Shown one piece after another: positions 17,630 to 25,686 of a stretch of DNA of 64,000 bases. Source of the stretch: Flavobacterium sp. (lineage in GTDB: Bacteria; Bacteroidota; Bacteroidia; Flavobacteriales; Flavobacteriaceae); the NCBI RefSeq assembly GCF_004295795.1, contig NZ_SEBR01000005.1:174984-238983 (forward strand), written 5' to 3'. Below the pieces are notes generated by a model. The model saw only the letters and a program-made list of their open reading frames with translations, made no database searches and was not told where the DNA came from. The position numbers and the translations under genes were made by a program. Each line of letters opens with the position of its first letter. Position 1 is the first letter of the stretch.

Positions 17630-17702
17630 TTACAGATTTTCTGCACTGAGACAGTTTTTGTAAATGATAAATTTGCATTGGGAGGGTGCAAACAAGGTCT
17701 TG
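17630..17702 (+). repeat. 75-base direct repeat, copy B, with a TAAATTTG box
   Basis: Starts TTACAGATTTTCTGCAC and ends GGGAGGGTGCAAACAAGG-TCTTGTC. A TAAATTTG at about 17668-17675 matches the -7 consensus, so this copy could drive the downstream epimerase gene. Confidence 0.5.
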
Positions 17703-17781
17703 TCAAAAACCCGATTTTCTTTAACGCTCGCCAGTCCGGTTGTCACCCGCGAAAACTTATCTTTACGACAAACCATCAACC

Positions 17782-18183
17782 ATGAACAAGATCGAACACA
17801 TCGGTATTGCCGTCAAAAACCTGTCCGAATCGAACCTGCTTTTCGAGAAACTGCTCGGAGTCGCATCCTACAAACAAGAAGAAGTCGCAAGCGAAGGCGT
17901 AAAAACCTCGTTCTTCCAATCGGGTCCCAACAAGATCGAACTGCTCGAAGCCACGACTCCCGATAGTCCGATAGCCAAATTCCTCGAGAAAAAAGGCGAA
18001 GGCATCCACCATATCGCGTTCGACGTCACAGATATCGTCTCGGAAATCGAGCGCCTCAAAAGCGAAGGCTTCACCGTCTTGAGCGAAACTCCAAAAAAAG
18101 GCGCCGACAACAAACTCGTGGCCTTTCTGCATCCAAAAGGAACAAACGGCGTTTTGGTAGAATTGTGCCAAGAAATCCAGTAA
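17782..18183 (+). CDS. mce: Methylmalonyl-CoA epimerase
   Basis: A 133-residue VOC protein of the epimerase size, started at MNKIEHIGIAVKNL. It shows the two beta-alpha-beta-beta-beta modules: HIGIAVKNLSESNLLFEKLLG, FFQSGPNKIELLE, GIHHIAFDVTDI and LVELCQEI. Metal ligands His7, Glu in KIELLE, His in IHHIAF and Glu in LVELC are all present. It interconverts (R)- and (S)-methylmalonyl-CoA in propionate metabolism. The next gene follows after two bases, also a VOC protein, so the pair is probably an operon. Confidence 0.92.
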   Translation: MNKIEHIGIAVKNLSESNLLFEKLLGVASYKQEEVASEGVKTSFFQSGPNKIELLEATTPDSPIAKFLEKKGEGIHHIAFDVTDIVSEIERLKSEGFTVLSETPKKGADNKLVAFLHPKGTNGVLVELCQEIQ

Positions 18184-18185
18184 CC

Positions 18186-18554
18186 ATGAACTTCACTCCA
18201 AAATCCATCCGACCATTTATAGGAGCCAAAGACTTCGACATTTCAAGTAGATTCTACCGCGATCTAGGTTTCGAGGAAACTGTTTTATGGAACGGTTTTT
18301 CGGTTTTCAAATCAGGTGATTTCGCCTTCTATCTGCAAGCCGACTACGTAAAAGACTGGATCGAAAATACCCAAGTGTTCATGGAAGTCGAAAACCTGCC
18401 CAAGTTCTGGGAAGATCTATCCGCACTTGGATTGCCATCCAAATACCGCGACGTAAAAATCATCCCGATTCGCGAAGAACATTGGGGAAGAGAATGTTTC
18501 GTGCACGATCCGTCGGGAATCTTGTGGCATTTCGGCGAGTTCTCGGTAAAATAA
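18186..18554 (+). CDS. VOC-family (glyoxalase/bleomycin-resistance-like) protein
   Basis: A 122-residue protein beginning MNFTPKSIRPFIGAKDF, two bases after the epimerase stop. It has the VOC pattern (IGAKDFDISSRFYRDLGF, then RECFVHDPSGILWHFGEF), but the usual His/Glu metal positions are only partly recognisable (EHWGRECFVHDPSG keeps a Glu/His group). The substrate is unknown. The short name 'glyoxalase' should not be taken as function. Confidence 0.82.
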   Translation: MNFTPKSIRPFIGAKDFDISSRFYRDLGFEETVLWNGFSVFKSGDFAFYLQADYVKDWIENTQVFMEVENLPKFWEDLSALGLPSKYRDVKIIPIREEHWGRECFVHDPSGILWHFGEFSVK

Positions 18555-18595
18555 CACCTGATTTCCAGTATCCCGAAAACCCGTGAAAAAACGCT

Positions 18596-18625
18596 TGCAA
18601 CCCTTAAAAAATAGTGTAAATTTGC
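18596..18625 (+). promoter_or_regulatory. tRNA promoter, TTG-N19-TAnnTTTG
   Basis: TTG at 18596-18598 and TAAATTTG at 18618-18625 are separated by exactly 19 bases, the canonical Bacteroidota vegetative promoter. It lies about 47 bases before the tRNA. Confidence 0.75.
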
Positions 18626-18672
18626 AGGCACAAATAAAGCGGCTACCGCCTTGTTCGTAACAATTCTAACCT

Positions 18673-18746
18673 GGTCCTATAGCTCAGTTGGTTAGAGTCC
18701 CTGACTCATAATCAGGTTGTCCTTGGTTCGAGCCCAAGTGGGACCA
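18673..18746 (+). tRNA. tRNA with CAT anticodon (Met or lysidine-type Ile2)
   Basis: A full cloverleaf is readable: acceptor GGTCCTA pairs with TGGGACC plus discriminator A, D-arm GCTCAGTTGGTTAGAGT, anticodon stem CCTGA/TCAGG around the loop CTCATAA, and T-arm CTTGGTTCGAGCCCAAG. The CAT anticodon fits elongator Met and Ile2 (in which TilS modifies C34). Start with GG and a paired first position argue against initiator tRNA. No encoded CCA follows. Confidence 0.93.
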
Positions 18747-18748
18747 CA

Positions 18749-18775
18749 AACCTCTCCGAAACGAGAGGTTTTTTT
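18749..18775 (+). terminator. Intrinsic terminator of the tRNA
   Basis: CCTCTC and GAGAGG (18751-18756, 18763-18768) with flanking A/T pairs, followed by a run of T. It starts three bases after the tRNA. Confidence 0.85.
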
Positions 18776-18877
18776 ATGCCCAAAAGTTTTCAAAAGACAA
18801 ATCGTCGGTTTAGGTTAAACAAAAAAAAGCACCCACAAAAACTGCAAGTGCTTATTCGAGGATTCAGAAAAAAAACC

Positions 18878-19411
18878 TTATTTCCTGACGACTTCCGAAA
18901 GCTCGATCATGTTGCCCCAAGGATCTCTGAAAAAAGCGAGTTTGCGTCCGATGGCTTCAAGGTAAAAGGTTTCGCCAACAATAGTAACACCTCGTTTTTT
19001 GAGTTCGGAGACGATTTTGTCCACGTCGGTTACGTCCATGCAAATGTGGTGATAGCCCGCAATTTCCAAGCTTTTCCCCAGATCATCGTAAACAACGGGT
19101 TTGGACAACTTCCCGTTTCCGAGAATTTCGATCCAGAAGTCGTTTGTGTTCGCAGGCGCAAGGTAGGCCAGTTTTTCATCGGCGTAAGCCCATTCGTGTA
19201 TCACGCGAAAATCGAGTTTTTCGGTATACCATTTCTTTGCCGCTTCAAAGTCTGGAACGCGAATTCCCACGTGGTTGCCGGCGAATTCGGCCAATGCACT
19301 TTTCGGGTTCAGTTTGGGCATGTCGAATCCGGTTTCGTGTTTGTGTTGGGCTTGCATCGAAAGTGCGAAAATTCCGAAAGCGAGTACTGCAGATCTCAAA
19401 AAAGTTTTCAT
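18878..19411 (-). CDS. Exported VOC-family (glyoxalase-like) protein
   Basis: Start at 19411 gives a signal peptide (MKTFLRSAVLAFGIFALSMQAQ) and 177 residues; ten residues upstream in frame are discarded. The mature part has the two VOC halves: HVGIRVPDFEAAKKWYTEKL, IEILGNG, HHICMDVTDVDKIVSEL and FFRDPWGNMIELSEV, with His/Glu metal ligands in place. A periplasmic VOC enzyme is unusual for lactoylglutathione lyase, so the substrate is open. It stands at the edge of the SDR-rich cluster. Confidence 0.82.
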   Translation of the reverse strand: MKTFLRSAVLAFGIFALSMQAQHKHETGFDMPKLNPKSALAEFAGNHVGIRVPDFEAAKKWYTEKLDFRVIHEWAYADEKLAYLAPANTNDFWIEILGNGKLSKPVVYDDLGKSLEIAGYHHICMDVTDVDKIVSELKKRGVTIVGETFYLEAIGRKLAFFRDPWGNMIELSEVVRK

Positions 19412-19517
19412 GATGTAAAGTTTTGAAGTTTGATGAGCCAAAGTTCACCAGACTCGAAAGCTTACGTCATAGCAATACCAATCGGTCGATTATGAAAATC
19501 AAAGATGAATCTCGAAA

Positions 19518-19847
19518 TCAGGTCAAATCGGCTTTTAGGGAAATGATTTTTGAATCGCCGAACTCAAAATCGAATTCGCCTCCAACCTCGCCTCCGGGAA
19601 AATTACCGGTGAACCAAACCTCGAGATGCGCCGTATTTTCGCCGGTTTTTTTGAATTTGACGATGTTTGTTTGGGTGTTGTATCCGATGAAGTAATTTGT
19701 GAAATAGGTTCTTATGCCTTGATGTCCGACGAATTTTTGTCCCACCGAAGGATCGTCCAAAACCGCATCCAAGTGAAATTTTTCCAAAAAACCATCCGTA
19801 TCGAAAGCGTTCGCCGCCTCGATCAATTCTTTTATAAGTGTTTCCAT
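19518..19847 (-). CDS. NTF2-like (SnoaL-type) small protein
   Basis: A 109-residue protein started at METLIKELIEAANAFD, immediately after the stop of the AraC gene (one base between). Features fit the NTF2 cone fold: helix, FLEKFHLDAVLDDPSVG, FVGHQGIRTYFTNYF, LEVWFTGNFPGGEVGGEFDF. No catalytic claim can be made. It is cotranscribed with the AraC regulator and so probably part of the pathway it controls. Confidence 0.8.
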   Translation of the reverse strand: METLIKELIEAANAFDTDGFLEKFHLDAVLDDPSVGQKFVGHQGIRTYFTNYFIGYNTQTNIVKFKKTGENTAHLEVWFTGNFPGGEVGGEFDFEFGDSKIISLKADLT

Positions 19848-19848
19848 G

Positions 19849-20760
19849 TCAGTTGAAAGTCTGCCTGAAAGCCAACGGAGTCGCGTCGGTTTTCTTTTTG
19901 AAAAGTCTGTTGAGTGATTGCGGTTGTTCAAACCCGAGCCTGTAAGCGATTTCAGCGACCGAAAGTTCCGTTGCCGTAAGCAATTCCTTGGCTTTTTCAA
20001 TCAATTTGTCGTGAATGTGTTGCTGCGCATTTTTCCCCGTGAGCGAACGCAGCATGTCGCTCAAATAGCGCGCTGACAAATGAAGTTCGTCGGCGAGGAA
20101 TTCTACAGTCGGCAACCCGTTTGCAGACTTTTCCGAAGCGAAATAATCCTCGAGCAAAAGCTCCATTTTAGCAAGCAAATCGTGATTGACAGTCTTTCGC
20201 GTCAGAAATTGGCGCTTGTAGAAACGATTGCTGTAATTGAGCAAAACCTCGATATGCGACACGATTACGTCTTGGCTAAAATCATCCAGATTGTTGTTCA
20301 GTTCGTCTCGGATGTTGTCGAAAACCGAAAAAATGACTTGTTTTTCCTTATCGGACAAAAACAAAGCTTCGTTCACCGAATACGAAAAAAAGCCGTAAAT
20401 CTTAATCTTGGCGGACAACGGATAAGTGCGAAGAAAATCCGGATGGATCAGCAAAGTATAGCCGTCATAATCGTTGTCGTGGTCGGCGCTCGACAGGATT
20501 TGATTGGGCGCGGTAAACGAAAATCCGCCTTCGTCGAAATCGTAGTGACCTTGGCCGTATCTAAGTTTTCCCTTGAGGTTTTTCTTGAATGAAATCTTGT
20601 AAAAATTCAGCAGCGCCACTTTTGGCAACTCCTCGTGAGGCGTTTTCATATCGGCATAATTGACAAGACTGATAAGCGGATGCAAAGGTTTCGGAAAGCC
20701 AAGTGCAAGATGCAATGCTGAAATCGAGTCGAACTTTTGCGGTTTTTGGGTCGCTTTCAT
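19849..20760 (-). CDS. AraC-family transcriptional regulator
   Basis: 303 residues. The N-terminal half is of the cupin-like type (GQGHYDFDEGGFSFTAPNQIL); the C-terminal half has the AraC double helix-turn-helix (VEFLADELHLSARYLSDML, then SVAEIAYRLGFEQPQSLNRLFKKKT). The last part (TPLAFRQTFN) matches the usual AraC end. It lies upstream of, and nearly overlaps, the NTF2-like gene. Candidate targets are the neighbouring short-chain dehydrogenases. Confidence 0.88.
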   Translation of the reverse strand: MKATQKPQKFDSISALHLALGFPKPLHPLISLVNYADMKTPHEELPKVALLNFYKISFKKNLKGKLRYGQGHYDFDEGGFSFTAPNQILSSADHDNDYDGYTLLIHPDFLRTYPLSAKIKIYGFFSYSVNEALFLSDKEKQVIFSVFDNIRDELNNNLDDFSQDVIVSHIEVLLNYSNRFYKRQFLTRKTVNHDLLAKMELLLEDYFASEKSANGLPTVEFLADELHLSARYLSDMLRSLTGKNAQQHIHDKLIEKAKELLTATELSVAEIAYRLGFEQPQSLNRLFKKKTDATPLAFRQTFN

Positions 20761-20775
20761 ATCGTAAAAATAAGG

Positions 20776-21579
20776 TTATACCGTGAACATTTCCCTAATC
20801 CGATCAAATTGCGACTGCATTCCGTTTTCGGATCTTTCGTCGTATAGTGTTTTCGCATCCGTTCCCACGACGTAACGAAATTGCGTTTTCCCGTCGGTTG
20901 CAGCTTCGAAAATTGCATTTGCGACGGTTGCCACTTTTGCGAAATTGCCGATGTTTTCTTCGGAATAACCTTCGGCGACTTTAGCCTCGAGTTTGGAATA
21001 AGCTTCGTGTTGCACGCCATCGAGCGAGCGTCCGGCGAAATCGGTCTGGATGCCGCCCGGCGCGATCGTTTTTACCGAGATCCCGAATTGGGCAAGTTCA
21101 TAGGCAAGACTTTCCGAAAAACCTTCCACCGCAAATTTGGTCGCGGCATAGACCGAACACGTCGGATATCCGAAAAAGCCGAGCATCGAAGTCACGTTGA
21201 GGAATATTCCGCTGTTTTTTTGTCGGAAATAGGGCGTGAAAGCCTTTGTAACGCGGATCGTTCCGAGCAGATTCGTGTCGATTTGCCTCGCGATCTGTTC
21301 GTCTGAACAAGCTTCCAAAGCGCCGACCAATCCGTAACCGGCATTGTTCAATACCACGTCGACTTCATGAGTTTTGAGAATTTCGGCAATCGTCGTTTCA
21401 ATATTTTTTGAATCCGACACATCGAGCTTCCTGATTATGATATTGTCGATCTTGTCCAATTCCGATTCGTTCTCGGGATTGCGCATCGTGGCGATGACTT
21501 GCCAACCGCGTTGCTGAAACAATTTTGCGGCTTCCTTTCCCAAACCTGACGATGCGCCTGTAATAAAAATAGTCTTCAT
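20776..21579 (-). CDS. Short-chain dehydrogenase/reductase
   Basis: 267 residues from MKTIFITGASSGLGKEAA. It shows the TGASSGLG cofactor loop, LDVSDS, NNAGYG, a Ser in FLNVTSMLGF and the catalytic YAATK (SVYAATKFAVEGF), a classical SDR. Arg after the second strand (TMRNPE) suggests NADP(H). It lies 15 bases upstream of the AraC gene on the same strand and so is likely cotranscribed with it. Its promoter region faces the GlcG-like gene, and both sides carry a CCGCAACTTTG box. Confidence 0.9.
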   Translation of the reverse strand: MKTIFITGASSGLGKEAAKLFQQRGWQVIATMRNPENESELDKIDNIIIRKLDVSDSKNIETTIAEILKTHEVDVVLNNAGYGLVGALEACSDEQIARQIDTNLLGTIRVTKAFTPYFRQKNSGIFLNVTSMLGFFGYPTCSVYAATKFAVEGFSESLAYELAQFGISVKTIAPGGIQTDFAGRSLDGVQHEAYSKLEAKVAEGYSEENIGNFAKVATVANAIFEAATDGKTQFRYVVGTDAKTLYDERSENGMQSQFDRIREMFTV

Positions 21580-21713
21580 GATAAAAGTGTTGTGATTACA
21601 GTGCAAAGTTGCGGTAATGCTGTTGTTTGGATGTTTCCGAAATGAGTTTGTGCTGCACCAAAATGACGTGAGACCTCAAAATCGGCACATAAAAACCTCA
21701 TTTTTCACCACTT

Positions 21714-21740
21714 CTTTGATTTTCATAACGACCTCTTTGG
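21714..21740 (+). promoter_or_regulatory. 27-base motif shared with the promoter region at 24277, site 1
   Basis: It begins CTTTGATTTTCATAACG and ends CTTTGG, with only two mismatches in 27 bases to the site at 24277-24303. The distance to the next start codon is 102 bases here and 84 there. It is a candidate AraC operator. Confidence 0.5.
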
Positions 21741-21842
21741 CTTTCGTATGACGCGAGGCTTGTTGTTGCCGCAACTTTGTCTTGTACAAAACGGGAAACC
21801 GAATTGATACAACAAAAAAGTAGCAACAACAAAATCAAAGTC

Positions 21843-22235
21843 ATGAATACAACAGATCAACAAGCTTTCAAATCACTCAACCAGGCGATAGCGAAAGCAA
21901 AAGAAATTGGTGTCAACGCGAACATCGCGATTCTCGACACGGCGGGTTATGTAAAAATGTTCAACAGAATGGACAACGCGTTTTTGGGTTCGATCGACAT
22001 CGCCTTCGGAAAAGCCAAAACGGCGATGTTGTTCCGAATGAATTCTGAAGCGGTAGGAGAATTCCTGAATCCGGAAAACAAAACCTACGGAATGGTCGCC
22101 ACGAACGGCGGACTCGTCGGTTTCAAAGGCGGAATTCCCGTAACCGAAAACAACGAAATCGTCGCCTACATAGGCGTATCAGGCGGAAGCCCCGATCAGG
22201 ATTTCGAGATAGCATCGGCAGGAAGCAAACTTTGA
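21843..22235 (+). CDS. GlcG/HbpS-family protein
   Basis: 130 residues started at MNTTDQQAFKSLNQAI; the 22 residues upstream in frame are unlike the family. The sequence follows the GlcG/HbpS (PF03928) pattern: AIAKAKEIGVNANIAILDTAGY, DNAFLGSIDIAFGKAKTA, a GGLVGFKGGIPV loop and GVSGGSPDQDFEIASAG. The family includes heme-binding and glycolate-cluster proteins, but many have no known role. It is divergent from the SDR at 20776 and upstream of the SDR at 22319. Confidence 0.85.
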   Translation: MNTTDQQAFKSLNQAIAKAKEIGVNANIAILDTAGYVKMFNRMDNAFLGSIDIAFGKAKTAMLFRMNSEAVGEFLNPENKTYGMVATNGGLVGFKGGIPVTENNEIVAYIGVSGGSPDQDFEIASAGSKL

Positions 22236-22238
22236 ATC

Positions 22239-22286
22239 AGTCTATCATCTATCATCTATTATCTACCAGTCTATTACCTATCATCT
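22239..22286. repeat. Short TATCATC tandem repeat
   Basis: Five or six imperfect copies of TATCATCT / TATTACC between the GlcG-like gene and the next SDR. It may be slippage-prone and lies 33 bases before the SDR start. Confidence 0.6.
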
Positions 22287-22318
22287 AAAAAATTTTCAAC
22301 ACTTAAATCACAAAAATC

Positions 22319-23131
22319 ATGTCAACTAAAAAAACAATTTTGATCACCGGAGCAGGTTCCGGATTTGGAGAAGGAACAGCTTTCGGATTGGCCAAACTCG
22401 GCCACAAAATCATCGCCGGCGTGCAAATCGCTCCACAACTTACCGAATTGCGCAAAAAAGTCGAAGCTGCCGGATTGCAGGACAACATCGAGGTAATCAA
22501 ACTCGACATTCTCGACAAATATGACGTGGCTTTGGCCGTAAAACGCGACATCGACGTGTTTTTCAGCAACGCCGGAATCGGGGAAAGCGGGCCAGCATTC
22601 GAAATTCCACTCGACTTGGTAAGAGGCAATTACGAAACCAACGTTTTCGCGCCGCTTGAGCTTTCTCAGAAATTCGCCGCCAAATGGATCCGCGAAGGCA
22701 AAAACGGAAAAATCGTGTTCACATCATCAATGGGCGGACTTTTCACGCCATCAGGTTACGGCATCTACGTCTCGACAAAACACGCACTTGAAGCGATCGC
22801 CGAAGCGCTGGCCAACGAATTGAATCCGTACGGAATCAAGATCCAGACGATAAATCCCGGCGCGTATCTTACCGGATACAACGAAACAATGGCCGAAAAC
22901 GCATTCCGTTGGCTCGACGACGAAGTGAATTTCACCAAACGCGCTGACATGAAAGCCAATTTCGATTCGCTTTTGGGAACGCCAGAAGGCCGACTCGATC
23001 CTCAGGAAATGATCGAAGCAATGATCGAGATCGTTCCATCCGATGAAGGAAAATTCCGAAATGTCGTTCCGCAGTTCGTCGAGGATATGCTCAAGGAACA
23101 TCAGTTGAAAGCTTGGGAAAACAGAATCTGA
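22319..23131 (+). CDS. Short-chain dehydrogenase/reductase
   Basis: 270 residues. Cofactor loop TGAGSGFGEG, KLDILD, SNAGIGESG, Ser in FTSSMGG, and catalytic YVSTK (GIYVSTKHALEAI). Residue pattern fits classical SDRs that act on small carbonyls. A late NVVPQFVEDMLKEHQLKAW tail is typical of one SDR subgroup often annotated as oxidoreductase of unknown substrate. A strong terminator follows. Confidence 0.9.
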   Translation: MSTKKTILITGAGSGFGEGTAFGLAKLGHKIIAGVQIAPQLTELRKKVEAAGLQDNIEVIKLDILDKYDVALAVKRDIDVFFSNAGIGESGPAFEIPLDLVRGNYETNVFAPLELSQKFAAKWIREGKNGKIVFTSSMGGLFTPSGYGIYVSTKHALEAIAEALANELNPYGIKIQTINPGAYLTGYNETMAENAFRWLDDEVNFTKRADMKANFDSLLGTPEGRLDPQEMIEAMIEIVPSDEGKFRNVVPQFVEDMLKEHQLKAWENRI

Positions 23132-23151
23132 TTTTTGTTGTTTCCGAGTCA

Positions 23152-23186
23152 AACGGACGGTTGTGTGAGCACCGTCCGTTTTTTTT
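23152..23186 (+). terminator. Intrinsic terminator
   Basis: AACGGACGGT and ACCGTCCGTT are perfectly complementary, with a 9-base loop and a run of T. It ends the GlcG-like/SDR unit. Confidence 0.88.
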
Positions 23187-23289
23187 GTGTCCGATTTTGC
23201 TTTGGAAGTCAATCGGTTGAATATCCGAAACCAAAAAATGGATACTGATTTTTCAAACCAACTTCCCTAACTTTAAAGTCCAAACAACT

Positions 23290-24219
23290 ATGCAAATGAT
23301 GCGAGTCACTCTTGATAGCAAGGAAATCAATATGTTGCGCGATCTTCCCGACATGATCCCCGTTTTTCGCGAATTCTTCGAAGATTGGACGATCCGCGTT
23401 TTCAATCGCGAGCAACACGAATGCCGAAACTATTTGTCGCCCAACCGACGCGAATTTTACAAAGCACTTTTCATCACAAAAGGCCAAGGCGTTTTCACGA
23501 TGGGATTGAACACATATTATGTCGACGAACCTACTTTGTTGTTCATCCATCCGAACGACATCATTTCGTGGCGCAACCTTTCAGAAGGTGATTCCGGCGG
23601 CTATTACGTGCTTTTCAAGAAGTCGTTCGTGAACCATCATCCGCATCTGAAAAGCATCATCGACAAATTCGGATTGTTCACCGACAAATCGAAAAGCGTC
23701 ATCAGGATGTCACAGGAACAAGTGCCGAAAATTTCTCAGTATTTCCAGAAAATGCAGGAAGAAGAACACGCTGAAGACGCTCAATTCAGCGAAGACGCGA
23801 TGCAGGCTTTTCTGCAATTGCTCATGGTTGAAAGCATGAAAATCGCCAATTTCCCCAAACCTGATGTAGTGAGCGAAGATTATTCGCACGTGCACCATTT
23901 TTTCGATCTGCTCGAGAAGGAAACCTCGGGGATCAATTATACGACGCCAATCCGGATTAAGACGGCCAAGGAATTCGCCAACGATTTGCACATGCACCCG
24001 AATTACCTCAACGCCTTGCTCAAGAAACACACGGGCCAAAACGCCAGCACGCACATCCGCAACCGCATTCTCGACGAGGCCAAGGCATTGCTTCTGCAAA
24101 CCGATTGGAGTTTGCAGGACATCAGTTTCAGCGTCGGTTTTGCCGATCAACCCAATTTTAGCCAGTTCTTCAAGAAAAATACCGGCATCACGCCCGCGGA
24201 ATTCCGACGCAGTTCGTAA
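23290..24219 (+). CDS. AraC-family transcriptional regulator
   Basis: 309 residues with an N-terminal sensing half (KALFITKGQGVFTMGLNTY, then FIHPNDIISWRNLSEG) and the C-terminal AraC DNA-binding half (AKEFANDLHMHPNYLNALL, DISFSVGFADQPNFSQFFKK, ending GITPAEFRRSS). The first in-frame ATG (23290) is used; 23296 is also possible. It stands between SDR genes, and the repeated 27-base motif at 21714 and 24277 flanks it on both sides, so it is the best candidate regulator for both. Confidence 0.88.
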   Translation: MQMMRVTLDSKEINMLRDLPDMIPVFREFFEDWTIRVFNREQHECRNYLSPNRREFYKALFITKGQGVFTMGLNTYYVDEPTLLFIHPNDIISWRNLSEGDSGGYYVLFKKSFVNHHPHLKSIIDKFGLFTDKSKSVIRMSQEQVPKISQYFQKMQEEEHAEDAQFSEDAMQAFLQLLMVESMKIANFPKPDVVSEDYSHVHHFFDLLEKETSGINYTTPIRIKTAKEFANDLHMHPNYLNALLKKHTGQNASTHIRNRILDEAKALLLQTDWSLQDISFSVGFADQPNFSQFFKKNTGITPAEFRRSS

Positions 24220-24235
24220 AAATCCACCAACACCG

Positions 24236-24264
24236 AAGCCTTTCTGAAATGAAGGGCTTTTTTT
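24236..24264 (+). terminator. Intrinsic terminator after the AraC gene
   Basis: AAGCCTTTC and GAAGGGCTT pair with one G-T wobble around a 6-base loop, followed by T residues. Confidence 0.75.
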
Positions 24265-24276
24265 ATGGCTAATCGG

Positions 24277-24303
24277 CTTTGATTTTCATAACGTCCGCTT
24301 TGG
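24277..24303 (+). promoter_or_regulatory. 27-base motif shared with 21714, site 2
   Basis: CTTTGATTTTCATAACG...CTTTGG, two mismatches to site 1. It lies 84 bases upstream of the SDR at 24388, directly after the terminator of the AraC gene. Confidence 0.5.
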
Positions 24304-24387
24304 TATCGCTAAGGAAAAAACTGCGTCATCGGCGGAAATTTGTAATGCAGATTGGGAACAAACCCGTCGCATAACCAAATTCAAGTC

Positions 24388-25026
24388 ATGAAAACAATTG
24401 CCATTATCGGAGCCGGAACGGGATTGAGCCAAGCCGTAGCCGAAACGTTCTCCAAACACGGTTTTGCCTTGCGGTTGATAAGCCGAAATGCTCAAAATCT
24501 CGAAAAGCTGGCCTCGCAACTCAAAGCCGACGGAATTGATGTCGATTTCGCTTCCGCGGATGCTGGAAATTCCCAACAATTATCGCAGGCACTCAAGAAA
24601 CTCGAGCCGTCAACCGGATTCGACGTCGTGCTTTACAACGCCGCGGCGCTCAAAGCCAAAGACATCCTCGAGGAAACGTCCGAAACCTTGACGAGAGATT
24701 TCGAGGTCAACACGGCGGGCGCGTTGAACGCCATCCAAACCACTTACAACGGACTCAAAGCCACCAAAGGCGCATTTTTGCTTACCGGCGGCGGTTTGGC
24801 CTTAACGCCAAGTCCTGACTACGGAACGCTTTCTATCGGGAAAGCCGGATTGCGCAGCCTGGCTTTTCAACTGCACGATCGGTTGAAACCAGATGGGATT
24901 TATGTTGGGTTGCTAACCGTCGCCGGATTCATCGATGCTGAAAGCGAAACCCATTCACCCGAACTTCTCGCGAAGCTGTTCTGGCAACTTTACGAGCAAA
25001 GAGCTCAAGTCGAATTTCACAAATAA
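24388..25026 (+). CDS. Divergent short-chain dehydrogenase
   Basis: 212 residues from MKTIAIIGAGTGLSQAVA. Cofactor loop GAGTGLS, a NADP-favouring SRNAQN, and YNAAA in place of NNAG. The catalytic YxxxK is not standard: the Lys lies in LSIGKAGLRS with Leu at the position of Tyr, while a Tyr is present seven residues before the Lys (DYGTLSIGK). The enzyme may use a shifted Tyr or be non-catalytic. It starts a tight run of genes to 26996. Confidence 0.82.
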   Translation: MKTIAIIGAGTGLSQAVAETFSKHGFALRLISRNAQNLEKLASQLKADGIDVDFASADAGNSQQLSQALKKLEPSTGFDVVLYNAAALKAKDILEETSETLTRDFEVNTAGALNAIQTTYNGLKATKGAFLLTGGGLALTPSPDYGTLSIGKAGLRSLAFQLHDRLKPDGIYVGLLTVAGFIDAESETHSPELLAKLFWQLYEQRAQVEFHK

Positions 25027-25029
25027 GCC

Positions 25030-25680
25030 ATGAGAACTTCAGAAAACACAGCGTTGGTGACACTTTTCGTGAAAGTGAAAGCCAAATCGGGAAGCATTTC
25101 CAAAGCGAAATCGGTTTTGTTGTCAGATGTGCGTGGCGCCTGGACAGAATCAGGGAATCTCAAAATGGAACTTTATTCAGCCGAAGAAAATCCCGACACT
25201 TTCTACCTTTTCGAGCGTTGGGAAAATCAGGCGGCGCTCGAAAACCATTTTGTCCAACCCTACACGAAAGGCGCTTTCGATCTGCAAAACGGCGATCTGG
25301 ATGCTCCAATCGAAATGAATTACCTCACGGAATTGTTTCCGAAAAACGAAAAATTGCAAAAAGAAGCACATCGTCCGCTAACGACTTTGCTCGTCGATTT
25401 CAAGACAAAACCCGGAAACGGCGCAGCTTTACAGTCGCTTTTCAAGGAATTTGTCCCGATTGTGAGAAATGAAAACGGCAATGTCGAGTTCCATTTTTAC
25501 AAAGTCAACGGCAACGACGAAAGATTTGTGTTGTACGAAAGATGGGAATCGCAAGCAGCTCTTGACGCACACAACCAATCGGCGACGACCGCGAAATTGG
25601 TTTCGGCAGTTTCCGAATTGATATTTGGAACCGTTCAACAGTCAGTCATTTTTGCGGACGACATCAGTAACTCAAAATAA
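25030..25680 (+). CDS. Two-domain antibiotic-biosynthesis-monooxygenase-like (ABM) protein
   Basis: 216 residues with an internal duplication: each half has the dimeric ferredoxin-like ABM pattern (VTLFVKVKAKSGS...FYLFERWENQAALENH, and TLLVDFKTKPGN...FVLYERWESQAALDAH). It probably folds as a tandem of two ABM domains that would normally dimerise. Such proteins act as cofactor-free oxygenases or as heme-free stress proteins. Three bases separate it from the preceding SDR. Confidence 0.85.
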   Translation: MRTSENTALVTLFVKVKAKSGSISKAKSVLLSDVRGAWTESGNLKMELYSAEENPDTFYLFERWENQAALENHFVQPYTKGAFDLQNGDLDAPIEMNYLTELFPKNEKLQKEAHRPLTTLLVDFKTKPGNGAALQSLFKEFVPIVRNENGNVEFHFYKVNGNDERFVLYERWESQAALDAHNQSATTAKLVSAVSELIFGTVQQSVIFADDISNSK

Positions 25681-25686
25681 AAAATC

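Larger units (their letters stand above)
17205..17781. other. Repeat-rich intergenic region
   Basis: No gene is supported in these 577 bases. They contain, in order: the GCAAGGTT palindrome overlapping the rbfA promoter, a 147-base element also present at 35894, and two degenerate direct repeats of about 75 bases (17488-17562 and 17630-17702), each starting with the TTACAGATTTTCTG motif and ending GGGAGGGTGCAAA...GGTCTTGTC. Confidence 0.6.

Noticed and set aside
18673..18746. Initiator tRNA-Met
   Set aside because: The acceptor stem has a paired first position and no run of three G-C pairs next to the anticodon, so elongator Met or Ile2 is more likely.
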